A stretch of DNA of 30,536 nt from NCBI GenBank assembly GCA_013375355.1, contig JABXJV010000201.1, positions 1-30,536 of the forward strand, given 5' to 3'. A program made the position numbers and the translations under genes. This document shows, in pieces, positions 24,069-30,536 of this stretch. A model generated the notes under the pieces. The model saw only the letters and a list, made by a program, of their open reading frames with translations, was not told where the DNA came from and searched no databases. The DNA comes from Candidatus Helarchaeota archaeon (GTDB lineage: Archaea > Asgardarchaeota > Lokiarchaeia > Helarchaeales > JABXJV01). Positions within the stretch are counted from its first letter, which is position 1, and each line of letters begins with the position of its first letter.

Positions 24069-24729
24069 TTTGATAAATACTGAAATTGTTAATAAATATA
24101 TTGAAAAGGATGAAAAAAATGAGTTTAAAGAATCTATCAGTAGTGAATTTGATTCTGGTATGGATGAAACACAATTAGATTTTTATATGCCTATTGAAGG
24201 AACTGGAGATAAATATCGGATTGCAGAAGTTTGTATAGGAGATAATTTGGGTTATTATTGCGTTGCAACTTCTTTATCGGATTTAAAAAAAGAAATTCAA
24301 AGAAAAGGTGATAAACATTTTCCTGGCATGTTAAACTCAAAACAAATTAGAATTAGATTTGTGGCTGATTATTTAGTTTATTCTTCTGTAGCTGGATTTA
24401 TAGCCAAAAATGCTTTTAATAACGTAATTAACAAGAAGGTAAACGATGTAGAAATTCCTGCATATATTTCAATCCCAAATGATGCCGAATTAACGCCTAT
24501 TGTTATAATTGGTAAAAATTACATAAAAGACTTGAAAATTAAGGAAAGAAAAATTTTAGCAAAATATGAAATTATGGAGATTGCTTCGAAATTTGGCAAT
24601 GTAAAAAATGCAATTATGACAGAAATTGATGATGAACCTGTTTGGGTAGTATTTACAGATTATGGAGAATTATTTTTCAACTCTAGTAATGGAGAAAAAT
24701 TAGAAGAAATTAAATTAATGCAGGTGATT
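23511..24729 (+). repeat. Tandem gene-domain duplication
   Basis: Codons 125-309 of the gene at 23139 (bases 23511-24065) and codons 36-220 of the gene at 24070 (24175-24729) encode colinear 185-residue domains without net insertions. My hand alignment gives about 119 identical positions (64%). The DNA is also nearly identical over the stretch coding for KKEIQRKGDKHF. The two copies are diverged but clearly arose by tandem duplication. Confidence 0.88.
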
Positions 24730-24732
24730 TAA
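24070..24732 (+). CDS. Unknown protein, second copy of the duplicated domain
   Basis: This 220-residue protein has a short acidic N-terminus (1-35) and then the 185-residue domain shared with the upstream gene, but without the AbrB-like part. LDFYMPIEGTGDKY, KKEIQRKGDKHFPG and VEIPAYISIPNDAELTP are its most conserved stretches, so they are likely functional. The start is TTG at 24070, one base after the previous stop, with AAGGTAG 6 bases upstream. The metV gene follows after one base. Translational coupling on both sides points to a complex or a fixed ratio with MetV and MetF. No membrane segment, cysteine cluster or nucleotide motif is visible. Confidence 0.78.
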   Translation: MINTEIVNKYIEKDEKNEFKESISSEFDSGMDETQLDFYMPIEGTGDKYRIAEVCIGDNLGYYCVATSLSDLKKEIQRKGDKHFPGMLNSKQIRIRFVADYLVYSSVAGFIAKNAFNNVINKKVNDVEIPAYISIPNDAELTPIVIIGKNYIKDLKIKERKILAKYEIMEIASKFGNVKNAIMTEIDDEPVWVVFTDYGELFFNSSNGEKLEEIKLMQVI

Positions 24733-24733
24733 T

Positions 24734-25399
24734 TTGATTATTACACAAAATAAAGAATTTAAAGAAATTTTAGATTGTTTAAATGAATATAAAAAATTAA
24801 TTATAATTGGATGCGGCCTTTGTGCTACCTCTTGTCAAACTGGTGGTGAAGAACAAGTAGTAGAAATGATAAAACAACTTAAAGATACTTGGGACGGAAA
24901 AGTGCTTAATAGTTTAGTAATTGAATCTGTTTGCGATATAAGACTTACTAAGCGCGATCTAAGGAAGATAAAAGAAGAAGTAGGAGATGCAGATGTGTTC
25001 TTAGTAATGTCTTGCGGAATTGGATGTCAAACAGTGGCTGAAATTACTAAAAAACCAGTTATACCTTCCAATAATACAATATTTATCGGTCAAACCGAAA
25101 GAATTGGTAAATATCATGAATTCTGTAAAGCATGTGGGGATTGTATACTAGCTTTAACAGGGGGAGTGTGTCCCATAACACGTTGTGCGAAGGGTTTATT
25201 AAATGGTCCTTGTGGGGGTGTTATAGATGGCAAATGCGAAGTTGGCAATTATACAAACGATTGTGCTTGGATCTTGATATATAATAGGTTAAAGGAATTA
25301 AATAATTTGGAATTATATGAAAATTTTAGAATGCCAAAGGATTTTAAAATTTCAAATTCTCCAAGAAATATAGATAAAACGGGAGGTGCTGTAAAATGA
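24734..25399 (+). CDS. metV: MetV-type subunit of methylenetetrahydrofolate reductase
   Basis: This 221-residue protein carries the MetV pattern: an N-terminal CGLCATSC (27-34), SCGIGCQT in the middle, and the C-terminal block CKACGDCILALTGGVCP, RCAKGLLNGPCGG, GKCEV, DCAWILIY. In acetogens MetV is the iron-sulfur/zinc partner of MetF and lets the reductase take electrons from donors other than NAD(P)H. The TTG start at 24734 has AGGTGAT 5 bases before it. metF overlaps its stop by four bases. The tail after about 195 is variable. Confidence 0.92.
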   Translation: MIITQNKEFKEILDCLNEYKKLIIIGCGLCATSCQTGGEEQVVEMIKQLKDTWDGKVLNSLVIESVCDIRLTKRDLRKIKEEVGDADVFLVMSCGIGCQTVAEITKKPVIPSNNTIFIGQTERIGKYHEFCKACGDCILALTGGVCPITRCAKGLLNGPCGGVIDGKCEVGNYTNDCAWILIYNRLKELNNLELYENFRMPKDFKISNSPRNIDKTGGAVK

Positions 25400-26328
25400 G
25401 TACAAATGGGATATATAGTAATTTAATGCGTGAAATAAAAGCCAAACGATTTGTTTTTACAGGAGAATTGGAACCTGAAAAAACAACAAAACTTGATGAC
25501 TTATACGAAGGTGTTATTTATTTACTCGATCATGTTGTAGCATGTAATGTAACAGATAATCCCCAATCAATGGCTTATATGAGTAGTCTTGTAGCATCTT
25601 ACATAATTCAGTTAGAAACAGGTATGGAATGTGTTTATCAACTTAGATGTGCCGATAGAAATAGAATTGCATTAATTTCTGATTTATTAGGAGCAGGAGC
25701 TTTAGGTATAAAAAATATACTTGCATTAACTGGAGATCATACTTCAATAGGAGATACTAGTGAAGCGAAACCAGTATTTGATTTAGATTCTACACAATTA
25801 ATTTATATGATTCGTAGAATGATTGATAATGGTATGGATTTAAATGGAAATCCCATTCATAATCCACCAAAATTTCACGTAGGTGCAGCTGGAAATCCAA
25901 ATTCAGATCCATTAGAGCCTGAAATCTTAAAAATTGGACGTAAAGTCAGAGCTGGTGCAGAATTTATACAAACTCAAGTAGTTTTTGATATTGAAATCGC
26001 AGAAGGATTTCTAAATGCTATTAAAGAATACGATATACCTGTTTTGGTAGGAGTTTTTCCAACAAAATCCTATGGTGTTGCATCTTATTTTGATAAATAT
26101 ATTCCTGGAGTATCAGTTCCCCAAGAATTATTAATGCAATTGAAAAGAGTAAGTGAAATAACAGATAAGAAATTAAGAAAAGAGAAATATGCTGAAATAA
26201 ATTTGGAGTATTTTGGGGATTTCTTTAAAGAACTTATGAAAACTTCTGCAGCAGGAATTCATGTAATGGCAGTTGGTTACGAAAAAATCATTCGTAAACT
26301 TATTGATAGGGCAAGAGGAAAAGAGTAG
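25396..26328 (+). CDS. metF: 5,10-Methylenetetrahydrofolate reductase
   Basis: This 310-residue protein is full length for MetF. The early FTGELEPEKT segment carries the catalytic-type Glu. NVTDNPQSMAYMSS, YQLRCADRNRIAL, GIKNILALTGDHTSIGD, FHVGAAGNPNS and GAEFIQTQVVFD follow, all hallmarks of the FAD TIM barrel. It reduces methylene- to methyl-tetrahydrofolate. With metV overlapping by four bases it forms the MetVF pair. Its presence beside a Mer-type enzyme means the cell may run both folate- and methanopterin-linked C1 reductions. Confidence 0.95.
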   Translation: MSTNGIYSNLMREIKAKRFVFTGELEPEKTTKLDDLYEGVIYLLDHVVACNVTDNPQSMAYMSSLVASYIIQLETGMECVYQLRCADRNRIALISDLLGAGALGIKNILALTGDHTSIGDTSEAKPVFDLDSTQLIYMIRRMIDNGMDLNGNPIHNPPKFHVGAAGNPNSDPLEPEILKIGRKVRAGAEFIQTQVVFDIEIAEGFLNAIKEYDIPVLVGVFPTKSYGVASYFDKYIPGVSVPQELLMQLKRVSEITDKKLRKEKYAEINLEYFGDFFKELMKTSAAGIHVMAVGYEKIIRKLIDRARGKE

Positions 26329-26366
26329 AATTCAATTTTTTTTTAAATGAAAGGATTTTTATTAAA

Positions 26367-27011
26367 ATGGAAATTATTGAATTAAAACCAATAAAAGATA
26401 AAATAATTATTCTATATTTAATAGATCATAAAAATTTTTTATGGTCTAAAAGGGAAGAAATGAAAATAAATTATCTTTTAAGCAAATATGACTTTAAATT
26501 TATCTCATTTGATTTAAAATCTGAAGATTTTAATAAAAATTCCTATAATTCTTTAATAAAAAAATTAAGAAACTCTATGAAACCATATTTTATTCTTGAT
26601 ATTCCAAAAGATGAAAAAAAAGAGTTATTATATGAAATTACAAGATATGATGAACAAATTGAAGAAATTATATTTGAATATAAACTTTTTAATAATACTG
26701 AATTAGATAAAAGAAAATTAAAAACTCAAAAATTTAAATCTTGGATAGAATATTTAAAAACTGAAGTTAAAGAAAAAGAATATCTTCTCAATTCAAAAAT
26801 TAAGCCTCGATGGATTGTAAAGGGGTTATTAGATCTAATAGATTTGTATAATGAAGAAATCATGTATATACTGCATTTTACATCAGAGGATGTATTTACG
26901 GAATTGAGAAATATTTTGAAAAGACACAAAATCACTGTTATTTCTTATGATATTAGAGAAGAAATGGAAAAAAGAGAAGCCTATTCAACATCTCAAGAGA
27001 TTATTAAATAG
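26367..27011 (+). CDS. Unknown protein downstream of metF
   Basis: This 214-residue, very Lys/Glu/Ile-rich protein has no cysteine and no membrane segment. The N-terminal half looks like alternating strands and helices (KIIILYLIDHK, FKFISFDLKSEDF, PYFILDIPKDEK), a flavodoxin- or Rossmann-like rhythm without a nucleotide motif. The C-terminal half repeats a similar rhythm (MYILHFTSEDVFTEL, KITVISYDIREEME). AAGGAT lies 10 bases before the ATG, 38 bases after metF, so it is probably in the operon. The family is unrecognised. Confidence 0.65.
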   Translation: MEIIELKPIKDKIIILYLIDHKNFLWSKREEMKINYLLSKYDFKFISFDLKSEDFNKNSYNSLIKKLRNSMKPYFILDIPKDEKKELLYEITRYDEQIEEIIFEYKLFNNTELDKRKLKTQKFKSWIEYLKTEVKEKEYLLNSKIKPRWIVKGLLDLIDLYNEEIMYILHFTSEDVFTELRNILKRHKITVISYDIREEMEKREAYSTSQEIIK

Positions 27012-27071
27012 GAAGGAATTTTTTATGGATTTTTAAAGTCTAGTCTTTTTTTTAATTATAGGTGAAAAAAA

Positions 27072-27335
27072 ATGGATGTTATAAAATTATCAAAATTTGA
27101 ATTTGAAAAAATATTTGAACTTTCACAAGCAATATCTATCGGTCTTGAAGAAATAAATTATAAATTTGACCTTTCTAAAGGATTAAAAGAAAAGCTAGAA
27201 GATCTGACAGCCTTTGCTAATCAGTTAATGCGTTATATAATTAAAAATGACCCCTTGGAAACAAATATGGACGCAAGAAAAAGTGATTATAATAACATAT
27301 CAAAAAATAAGTCCAAGCCTTTTGAGTTTCTATAA
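27072..27335 (+). CDS. Small helical protein of unknown function
   Basis: This 87-residue protein is predicted to be mostly helical (KFEFEKIFELSQAISIGLEE, LKEKLEDLTAFANQLMRYII) with a polar tail. AGGTGA lies 7 bases before the ATG, 60 bases after the preceding gene, so it may be the last gene of the metVF operon. I recognise no motif. Confidence 0.6.
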   Translation: MDVIKLSKFEFEKIFELSQAISIGLEEINYKFDLSKGLKEKLEDLTAFANQLMRYIIKNDPLETNMDARKSDYNNISKNKSKPFEFL

Positions 27336-27550
27336 GCAATATGGTCTGATTTGGTAAGTAAAGAAAAGTTTGATAAGAAGTGAAATATATGGTAATTTCA
27401 TTTGTTTATATAGCTCCATATAGAAAGGAATTAAAAGTCATTTTAAATTTTATAAAAATTATCTTGAGACCCACCTTCAAAATTTCTCTAAAATTCAAAA
27501 ATAATATAGTTAATAATATTCAGAAACTAAAGGTAATATCCTAATAATTT

Positions 27551-27564
27551 AATGTAGCTACATT
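27551..27564. promoter_or_regulatory. Perfect 14-base palindrome AATGTAGCTACATT
   Basis: AATGTAGCTACATT is self-complementary over 14 bases. It ends 16 bases before the GTG of the mini zinc-ribbon gene and begins within a TATA-like stretch (ATAATTTAAT, 27543-27552), an operator position. Confidence 0.5.
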
Positions 27565-27580
27565 TTCAATATATTTCTTG

Positions 27581-27700
27581 GTGAACGTAAATTTGAATAA
27601 GGTATTATGTCCATCATGTAAAAATGAAATGAAAAAAATTGAAAAGACGACTTATTATTGTAAAGATTGCAGTTACATTATAATAAAAACAGAGAATTGA
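27581..27700 (+). CDS. 39-residue zinc-ribbon mini-protein
   Basis: From GTG at 27581 to TGA at 27698 this codes for 39 residues with CPSC (10-13) and CKDC (27-30), spaced as in a single zinc ribbon. KNEMKKIEKTTYY lies between and a short hydrophobic strand (YIII) follows. The ribbon is complete by itself. A TTG four codons later is an alternative start. No clear ribosome site precedes it, which with the nearby TATA-like stretch could mean a very short leader. It may bind nucleic acid or a protein partner; the role is unknown. Confidence 0.6.
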   Translation: MNVNLNKVLCPSCKNEMKKIEKTTYYCKDCSYIIIKTEN

Positions 27701-27743
27701 TTATGAATAACATTATTAGATATAATTAGATTAAAAAAATGCT

Positions 27744-28145
27744 TCATAAGAGGTCAGAAAATGAAGTTTCTTCTAATTTATCAGCAACCAACTTTCGTAT
27801 TTCACTCATCAATTTCCTTAATTTCTCATTTTTCTCAATAGGAGTAGGTTCATAGAAATATTTACTTACCGATTCGACTGGAGCAATAGGACCGTCCATC
27901 AATCGAACAATTTCAGCAATATTTATATCTTCTGGCGACTTCGCCAGTTTGTAACCTCCTTTCGCTCCTCTTTTACTCCTTAGATATCCAGATCTTTTTA
28001 AAATCAATAGAATTTGTTCTAGATATTTTTTTGGTATCCTTTGTTCTTTAGCAATTTCTTCAATTTTTATCAATCTTTTTTTATAATTTTTTGATAAATA
28101 TATAAGTGCAAGAAGAGCATATTCACTCCTAACTGTTAATTTCAT
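27744..28145 (-). CDS. Rrf2-family transcriptional regulator without cluster cysteines
   Basis: This 133-residue protein starts MKLTVRSEYALLALIYLSKN and has the Rrf2 winged helix (IEEIAKEQRIPKKYLEQILL, LKRSGYLRSKRGAKGGYKLA) and dimer helix. Iron-sulfur Rrf2 proteins such as IscR have three cysteines after LMDGPI.PVE; here the stretch VESVSKYFYEPTPIEKNEKL has none, and the whole protein lacks cysteine. It is thus more like CymR-type members, which act through protein partners or small ligands. A minus-strand TATA-like AAAATTATAG lies about 27 bases before the ATG, pointing to a leaderless message. It follows a TauE/SafE gene on the same strand. Confidence 0.9.
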   Translation of the reverse strand: MKLTVRSEYALLALIYLSKNYKKRLIKIEEIAKEQRIPKKYLEQILLILKRSGYLRSKRGAKGGYKLAKSPEDINIAEIVRLMDGPIAPVESVSKYFYEPTPIEKNEKLRKLMSEIRKLVADKLEETSFSDLL

Positions 28146-28250
28146 TTTACTCGCAATTTATTTTAAATGAAAACTATAATTTTGTTTTTTAATTACATTA
28201 CTTTTTTTCTTTTCTTAAATTTTTATTTTATTTTATATACCATCTTTAAC

Positions 28251-29159
28251 TCAAGAAAAAAATAATATTTTAAGAATGGAAAAAATACCCAAAAAAATGA
28301 TTACAATTCCTAGGAGAATTCTTAATTTTTTACTGGGAATTTTTTGAGTAGTCAATGCAGCAGGGGGGACAGAAAACATTGCCCCAATTACGATAAATGG
28401 AAGTAATGTCAAATCCAAACCAGAGGGAGTAGTTAATAATGTAGTGAGCGGTTTTAAACTAGATAAATCTAATGAAAAGGTTAATGCGTATTTAAGGGAG
28501 ATTTCAAGGTCTGTTAAATCAAGAGACAAACTCAGTTTCAGGCTTAAACTAAAAGGAGATTTGGGTTTCATGAATAAATAGACTAAAAACCCCATAATAC
28601 TAATAAGTCCTTCAGCAAATAATCCAGTAGCTATTGCCTTTTTTTCCTCAACTCCTGTTATTATTTGACCGCTCGATACTAAAGGACCATAACCTCCACC
28701 ACTTATACCTTTATTAAATGCGCTTAAAATTCCAATTCCAACAATTTTCTTATATGTAAAATTAAAGGTTTTACCTCTTCGAATTAATAAAAAAGTTCCT
28801 AAAAATAATACTAAAACGCATATATAAAGAGATATATAAAATGAGGGGAGATTCAAGGATAAAAATGCCGCAAAAATAACTCCAAATACTCCACATACAC
28901 TTAAAATTAAAGCAACTTTTGTTTCTTCTGACTGAAAACTAAAATCAGCATTTTTTAATTTTTGATGATAAAAAGCAGCAAAAAGACCAGTACAAAACTC
29001 GGAGAATAAAATAGAAGGAACTATTTGAAGTGGTTGAAATCCTAAGATAAGTAAAACAGGAGTAAGGAGTGTTCCATAACCTCCTCCTAATGATGAATCT
29101 GTATATTCACAAAGGAATGTAATTACTCCTATAGCTATTAAAAACATTAATTCTTCCAT
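28251..29159 (-). CDS. TauE/SafE-family sulfite or organic-anion exporter
   Basis: This 302-residue membrane protein has the family's duplicated motifs: SSLGGGYGTLLTPVLLILGF (22-41) and KGISGGGYGPLVSSGQIITG (150-169), with about eight hydrophobic helices. TauE/SafE proteins export sulfite, sulfoacetate or similar small anions. An unusual insert of about 50 residues (198-250), rich in Leu and Ser, separates two helices; most relatives are 250-270 long and lack it. Upstream are a TATA-like ATTAAAATATT (29211-29221) and an operator-like dyad at 29170-29200 that ends 10 bases before the ATG. The Rrf2 gene 105 bases downstream may control it. Confidence 0.88.
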   Translation of the reverse strand: MEELMFLIAIGVITFLCEYTDSSLGGGYGTLLTPVLLILGFQPLQIVPSILFSEFCTGLFAAFYHQKLKNADFSFQSEETKVALILSVCGVFGVIFAAFLSLNLPSFYISLYICVLVLFLGTFLLIRRGKTFNFTYKKIVGIGILSAFNKGISGGGYGPLVSSGQIITGVEEKKAIATGLFAEGLISIMGFLVYLFMKPKSPFSLSLKLSLSLDLTDLEISLKYALTFSLDLSSLKPLTTLLTTPSGLDLTLLPFIVIGAMFSVPPAALTTQKIPSKKLRILLGIVIIFLGIFSILKILFFS

Positions 29160-29169
29160 AATTAGAACT

Positions 29170-29200
29170 TTTGTCTACTTAGTCGATATGCTAAGTCGAC
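29170..29200 (-). promoter_or_regulatory. Operator-like dyad upstream of the TauE/SafE gene
   Basis: Read on the minus strand, this 31-base element begins GTCGACTT and ends AGTAGACAAA with 13 bases between. On the plus strand it holds overlapping inverted repeats: ACTTAG (29177-29182) with CTAAGT (29191-29196), and TAGTCGA (29180-29186) with TCGACTA (29196-29202). It covers the expected transcription start of the exporter gene. A second copy lies at 29696-29726. Confidence 0.6.
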
Positions 29201-29273
29201 TATGCCGAGAATATTTTAATGTTTTGGTTAAAAAAGGGGTCTTGTTTTGGTTAAAAAAAGTAAAAATGAAAGC

Positions 29274-29655
29274 TCATAAATTGACTTGTAAGAGCAACCA
29301 CTCATAAATGGCAGGAAGGTCTCCCTCAAATCCAAGACCCCTTCGAGCAATCACATAATTTGCCAATACATGGCCCGATAAGTTATGTAATCGTGAATAT
29401 TTACCAATTAAAGAAGTATAGGCTGGGTGAATTTCCAGTAAATCCATCATCTGTCTAACACATTTTCGTTTCAACAATTTTACGTCCATTAATGAAATTA
29501 GCGAATTTTGAGGAAAAGCCATCATTATTCTTTGAGTATAATACGATTCTAATTTGCACGACTCGCGACAACACGAATATCTGTGTTACTCCTTTTAATC
29601 GTTCAAGCATTCTAACTACTTTAGGAATGAATTTGTGATGTTTTAAAAGGTGCAA
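29274..29655 (-). pseudogene. Transposase fossil, TnpB/OrfB (IS605) type
   Basis: On the minus strand, HPAYTSLIGKYSRLHNLSGH followed by YVIARRGLGFEGDLP is the C-terminal hallmark of TnpB/OrfB-like transposases, in the branch lacking the CxxC zinc finger at this site. The preceding portion (FSSKFANFINGRKIVETKM) continues the alignment in another frame, so a frameshift lies near 29455-29465. Further upstream the match fades; the stretch to 29655 is included with less certainty. No catalytic N-terminal part remains, so it is inactive. No end sequence or guide-RNA region could be recognised. Confidence 0.65.
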
Positions 29656-29695
29656 ACATTAAGTACTCAAAAGGAAAGATATTTTTAAATATATT

Positions 29696-29726
29696 GTCGA
29701 CTTTATCTATATGATTAGTAGACAAA
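29696..29726 (+). promoter_or_regulatory. Second operator-like element, opposite orientation
   Basis: GTCGACTT (29696-29703) and AGTAGACAAA (29717-29726) are identical to the ends of the minus-strand element at 29170-29200, with the same 13-base spacing; 22 of 31 positions agree. A TATA-like run TTTTAAATAT (about 29682-29691) is just upstream. The next plus-strand gene is the ABC ATPase at 29878, so its leader would be about 160 bases. Confidence 0.5.
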
Positions 29727-29877
29727 TTATTGAAACATCCTAGCAAGATATCTATTGCTGAAAAAATCAAGTTAATGGATAAGGCACTTGTATTAGTTAA
29801 ATACATTATGTTTTTATGAAATCTCTATTAAACATGTGGGAAAAGTAATTAAAATAATACGAAAAACAAGGATTTGT

Positions 29878-30536
29878 ATGATGGAGATAAAAAAAATAAC
29901 AATAATTGGTGGTTATGGAAAGGCGGGTGAAAAGGAGCCCGTGAATGAAATACATCTTAATATGGGTAATGTAATAAGTATCGTGGGTCCAACAGGCTCT
30001 GGTAAAACTGCCCTAATTAATGATATAGAACTATTTGCAAATGAAAACACTCCATCTCGGAGAAAAATTCTCATTAATGGTGCTAGCATCCCAGAGGAAT
30101 TTATGAATGACCCCTCTAAAAACCCCATTGCATTAATTACTCAACACACTAACTTTCTCTCAGATTTACCAGTTAGAAAATTCTTAGGGATTCATGCAAA
30201 AATAAGACAAAGCGGTGAGGGTGAATCTATCATAGAAGAGACATTAAAGTTCGCAAATCAACTGACAGGAGAACCCATAATTCAAGAAAGTGCAATGACT
30301 GAATTATCGGGAGGGCAGACTCGTGCACTTTTGATAGCAGATGCCATAATAATAGGGAACTCGCCAATTATTTTGTTAGACGAAATAGAGAATGCCGGTA
30401 TTCACCGAACAAAAGCTGTAGAACTTCTGAAAAAGTATAGGAAGATTTTTATTTTTGTTACCCACGATCCGAGAATAGCACTTCTTTCAGATTTTAGGAT
30501 TGTTATGAAAAATGGGGCAATGCAAATTGTAATCAT
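29878..30536 (+). CDS. ABC-family ATPase, N-terminal 219 residues (runs off window)
   Basis: The frame opens at ATG 29878 (a second ATG follows directly) and continues to the window edge. It has Walker A GPTGSGKT, a Q-loop region ALITQHTNFLSDLPV, the signature LSGGQTR, Walker B PIILLDEIENAG and the switch His in FVTHD. It is therefore an active-type nucleotide-binding domain. The D-loop reads ENAGIHR rather than the common SALD. No membrane partner is visible; the protein could drive a transporter encoded beyond the edge or work in a soluble role, as some stand-alone archaeal ABC proteins do. A TATA-like run and operator-like element lie 150-190 bases upstream. Confidence 0.85.
   Translation, partial: MMEIKKITIIGGYGKAGEKEPVNEIHLNMGNVISIVGPTGSGKTALINDIELFANENTPSRRKILINGASIPEEFMNDPSKNPIALITQHTNFLSDLPVRKFLGIHAKIRQSGEGESIIEETLKFANQLTGEPIIQESAMTELSGGQTRALLIADAIIIGNSPIILLDEIENAGIHRTKAVELLKKYRKIFIFVTHDPRIALLSDFRIVMKNGAMQIVI

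Noticed and set aside
29170..29726. The two matching elements as terminal inverted repeats of an insertion sequence
   Set aside because: TnpB/OrfB elements have no terminal inverted repeats, and each copy sits just after a TATA-like box; operator is the better reading, though not settled.
29621..29806. Minus-strand frame of 61 residues upstream of the transposase fossil
   Set aside because: No family-like sequence, and it overlaps the operator-like element.
29752..29817. Plus-strand ATG frame with a hydrophobic 14-residue product near 29778
   Set aside because: Too short and without a ribosome site; could be a leader peptide of the ABC gene but nothing supports it.
1..30536. CRISPR array, tRNA or rRNA genes
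   Set aside because: No regularly spaced repeats and no G+C-rich cloverleaf or rRNA-like segments were seen on reading; short AT dyads are frequent and most were ignored as chance.

Overview
The window is AT-rich DNA, very probably from an archaeon. The reading frames sit behind TATA-like boxes, several apparently leaderless. Regulators are of archaeal type (two Lrp/AsnC proteins and an AbrB-PhoU protein). The enzymes use archaeal cofactors: HdrA, MvhD and FrhB proteins and an F420-dependent Mer-type reductase. Mer (tetrahydromethanopterin branch) and MetV/MetF (tetrahydrofolate branch) lie within 7 kb of each other. That combination, with this base composition, suggests an anaerobic Asgard-like archaeon, for example a Lokiarchaeia relative. 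The lineage is an inference; no rRNA or other marker gene is present.

Layout. At 1-1071 (minus strand) is an hdrC-hdrA pair, cut by the window edge, with an Lrp/AsnC gene divergent at 1587. From 2.2 to 4.5 kb is accessory DNA: a truncated PIN gene with its small partner, an SDR dehydrogenase, a complete VapB/PIN toxin-antitoxin pair behind a perfect inverted repeat, and a decayed hdrA fossil. From 4.5 to 7 kb lie a coiled-coil protein, a DUF2061 membrane protein and an unusual fusion of a ribbon-helix-helix domain to a retropepsin-like domain. From 15.1 down to 7.2 kb (minus strand) runs a tight redox operon: frhB, long hdrA, mvhD, long hdrA. It has the parts expected for F420-linked electron bifurcation, but no hdrB or hydrogenase gene.

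From 15.5 to 19 kb are two small genes, a structured non-coding stretch, a dihydrolipoamide dehydrogenase gene and a convergent Lrp/AsnC gene. From 19.5 to 27.3 kb is a one-carbon island. On the minus strand, a small regulator-like gene precedes a Mer-type reductase with an N-terminal extension. An AbrB-PhoU gene follows. On the plus strand are two duplicated genes of unknown function, then metV, metF and two unknown genes. The gene upstream of Mer and the first gene of the metVF operon share an N-terminal AbrB-like domain. A second, helical domain occurs once in the small gene and twice in the Mer fusion. This shared-domain arrangement around two parallel C1 reductases is the best candidate here for an undescribed system.

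From 27.5 to 30.5 kb are a 39-residue zinc-ribbon protein, an Rrf2 regulator, a TauE/SafE transporter, a TnpB-like transposase fossil between two copies of an operator-like element, and an ABC ATPase cut by the window edge. I saw no tRNA, rRNA or CRISPR array.
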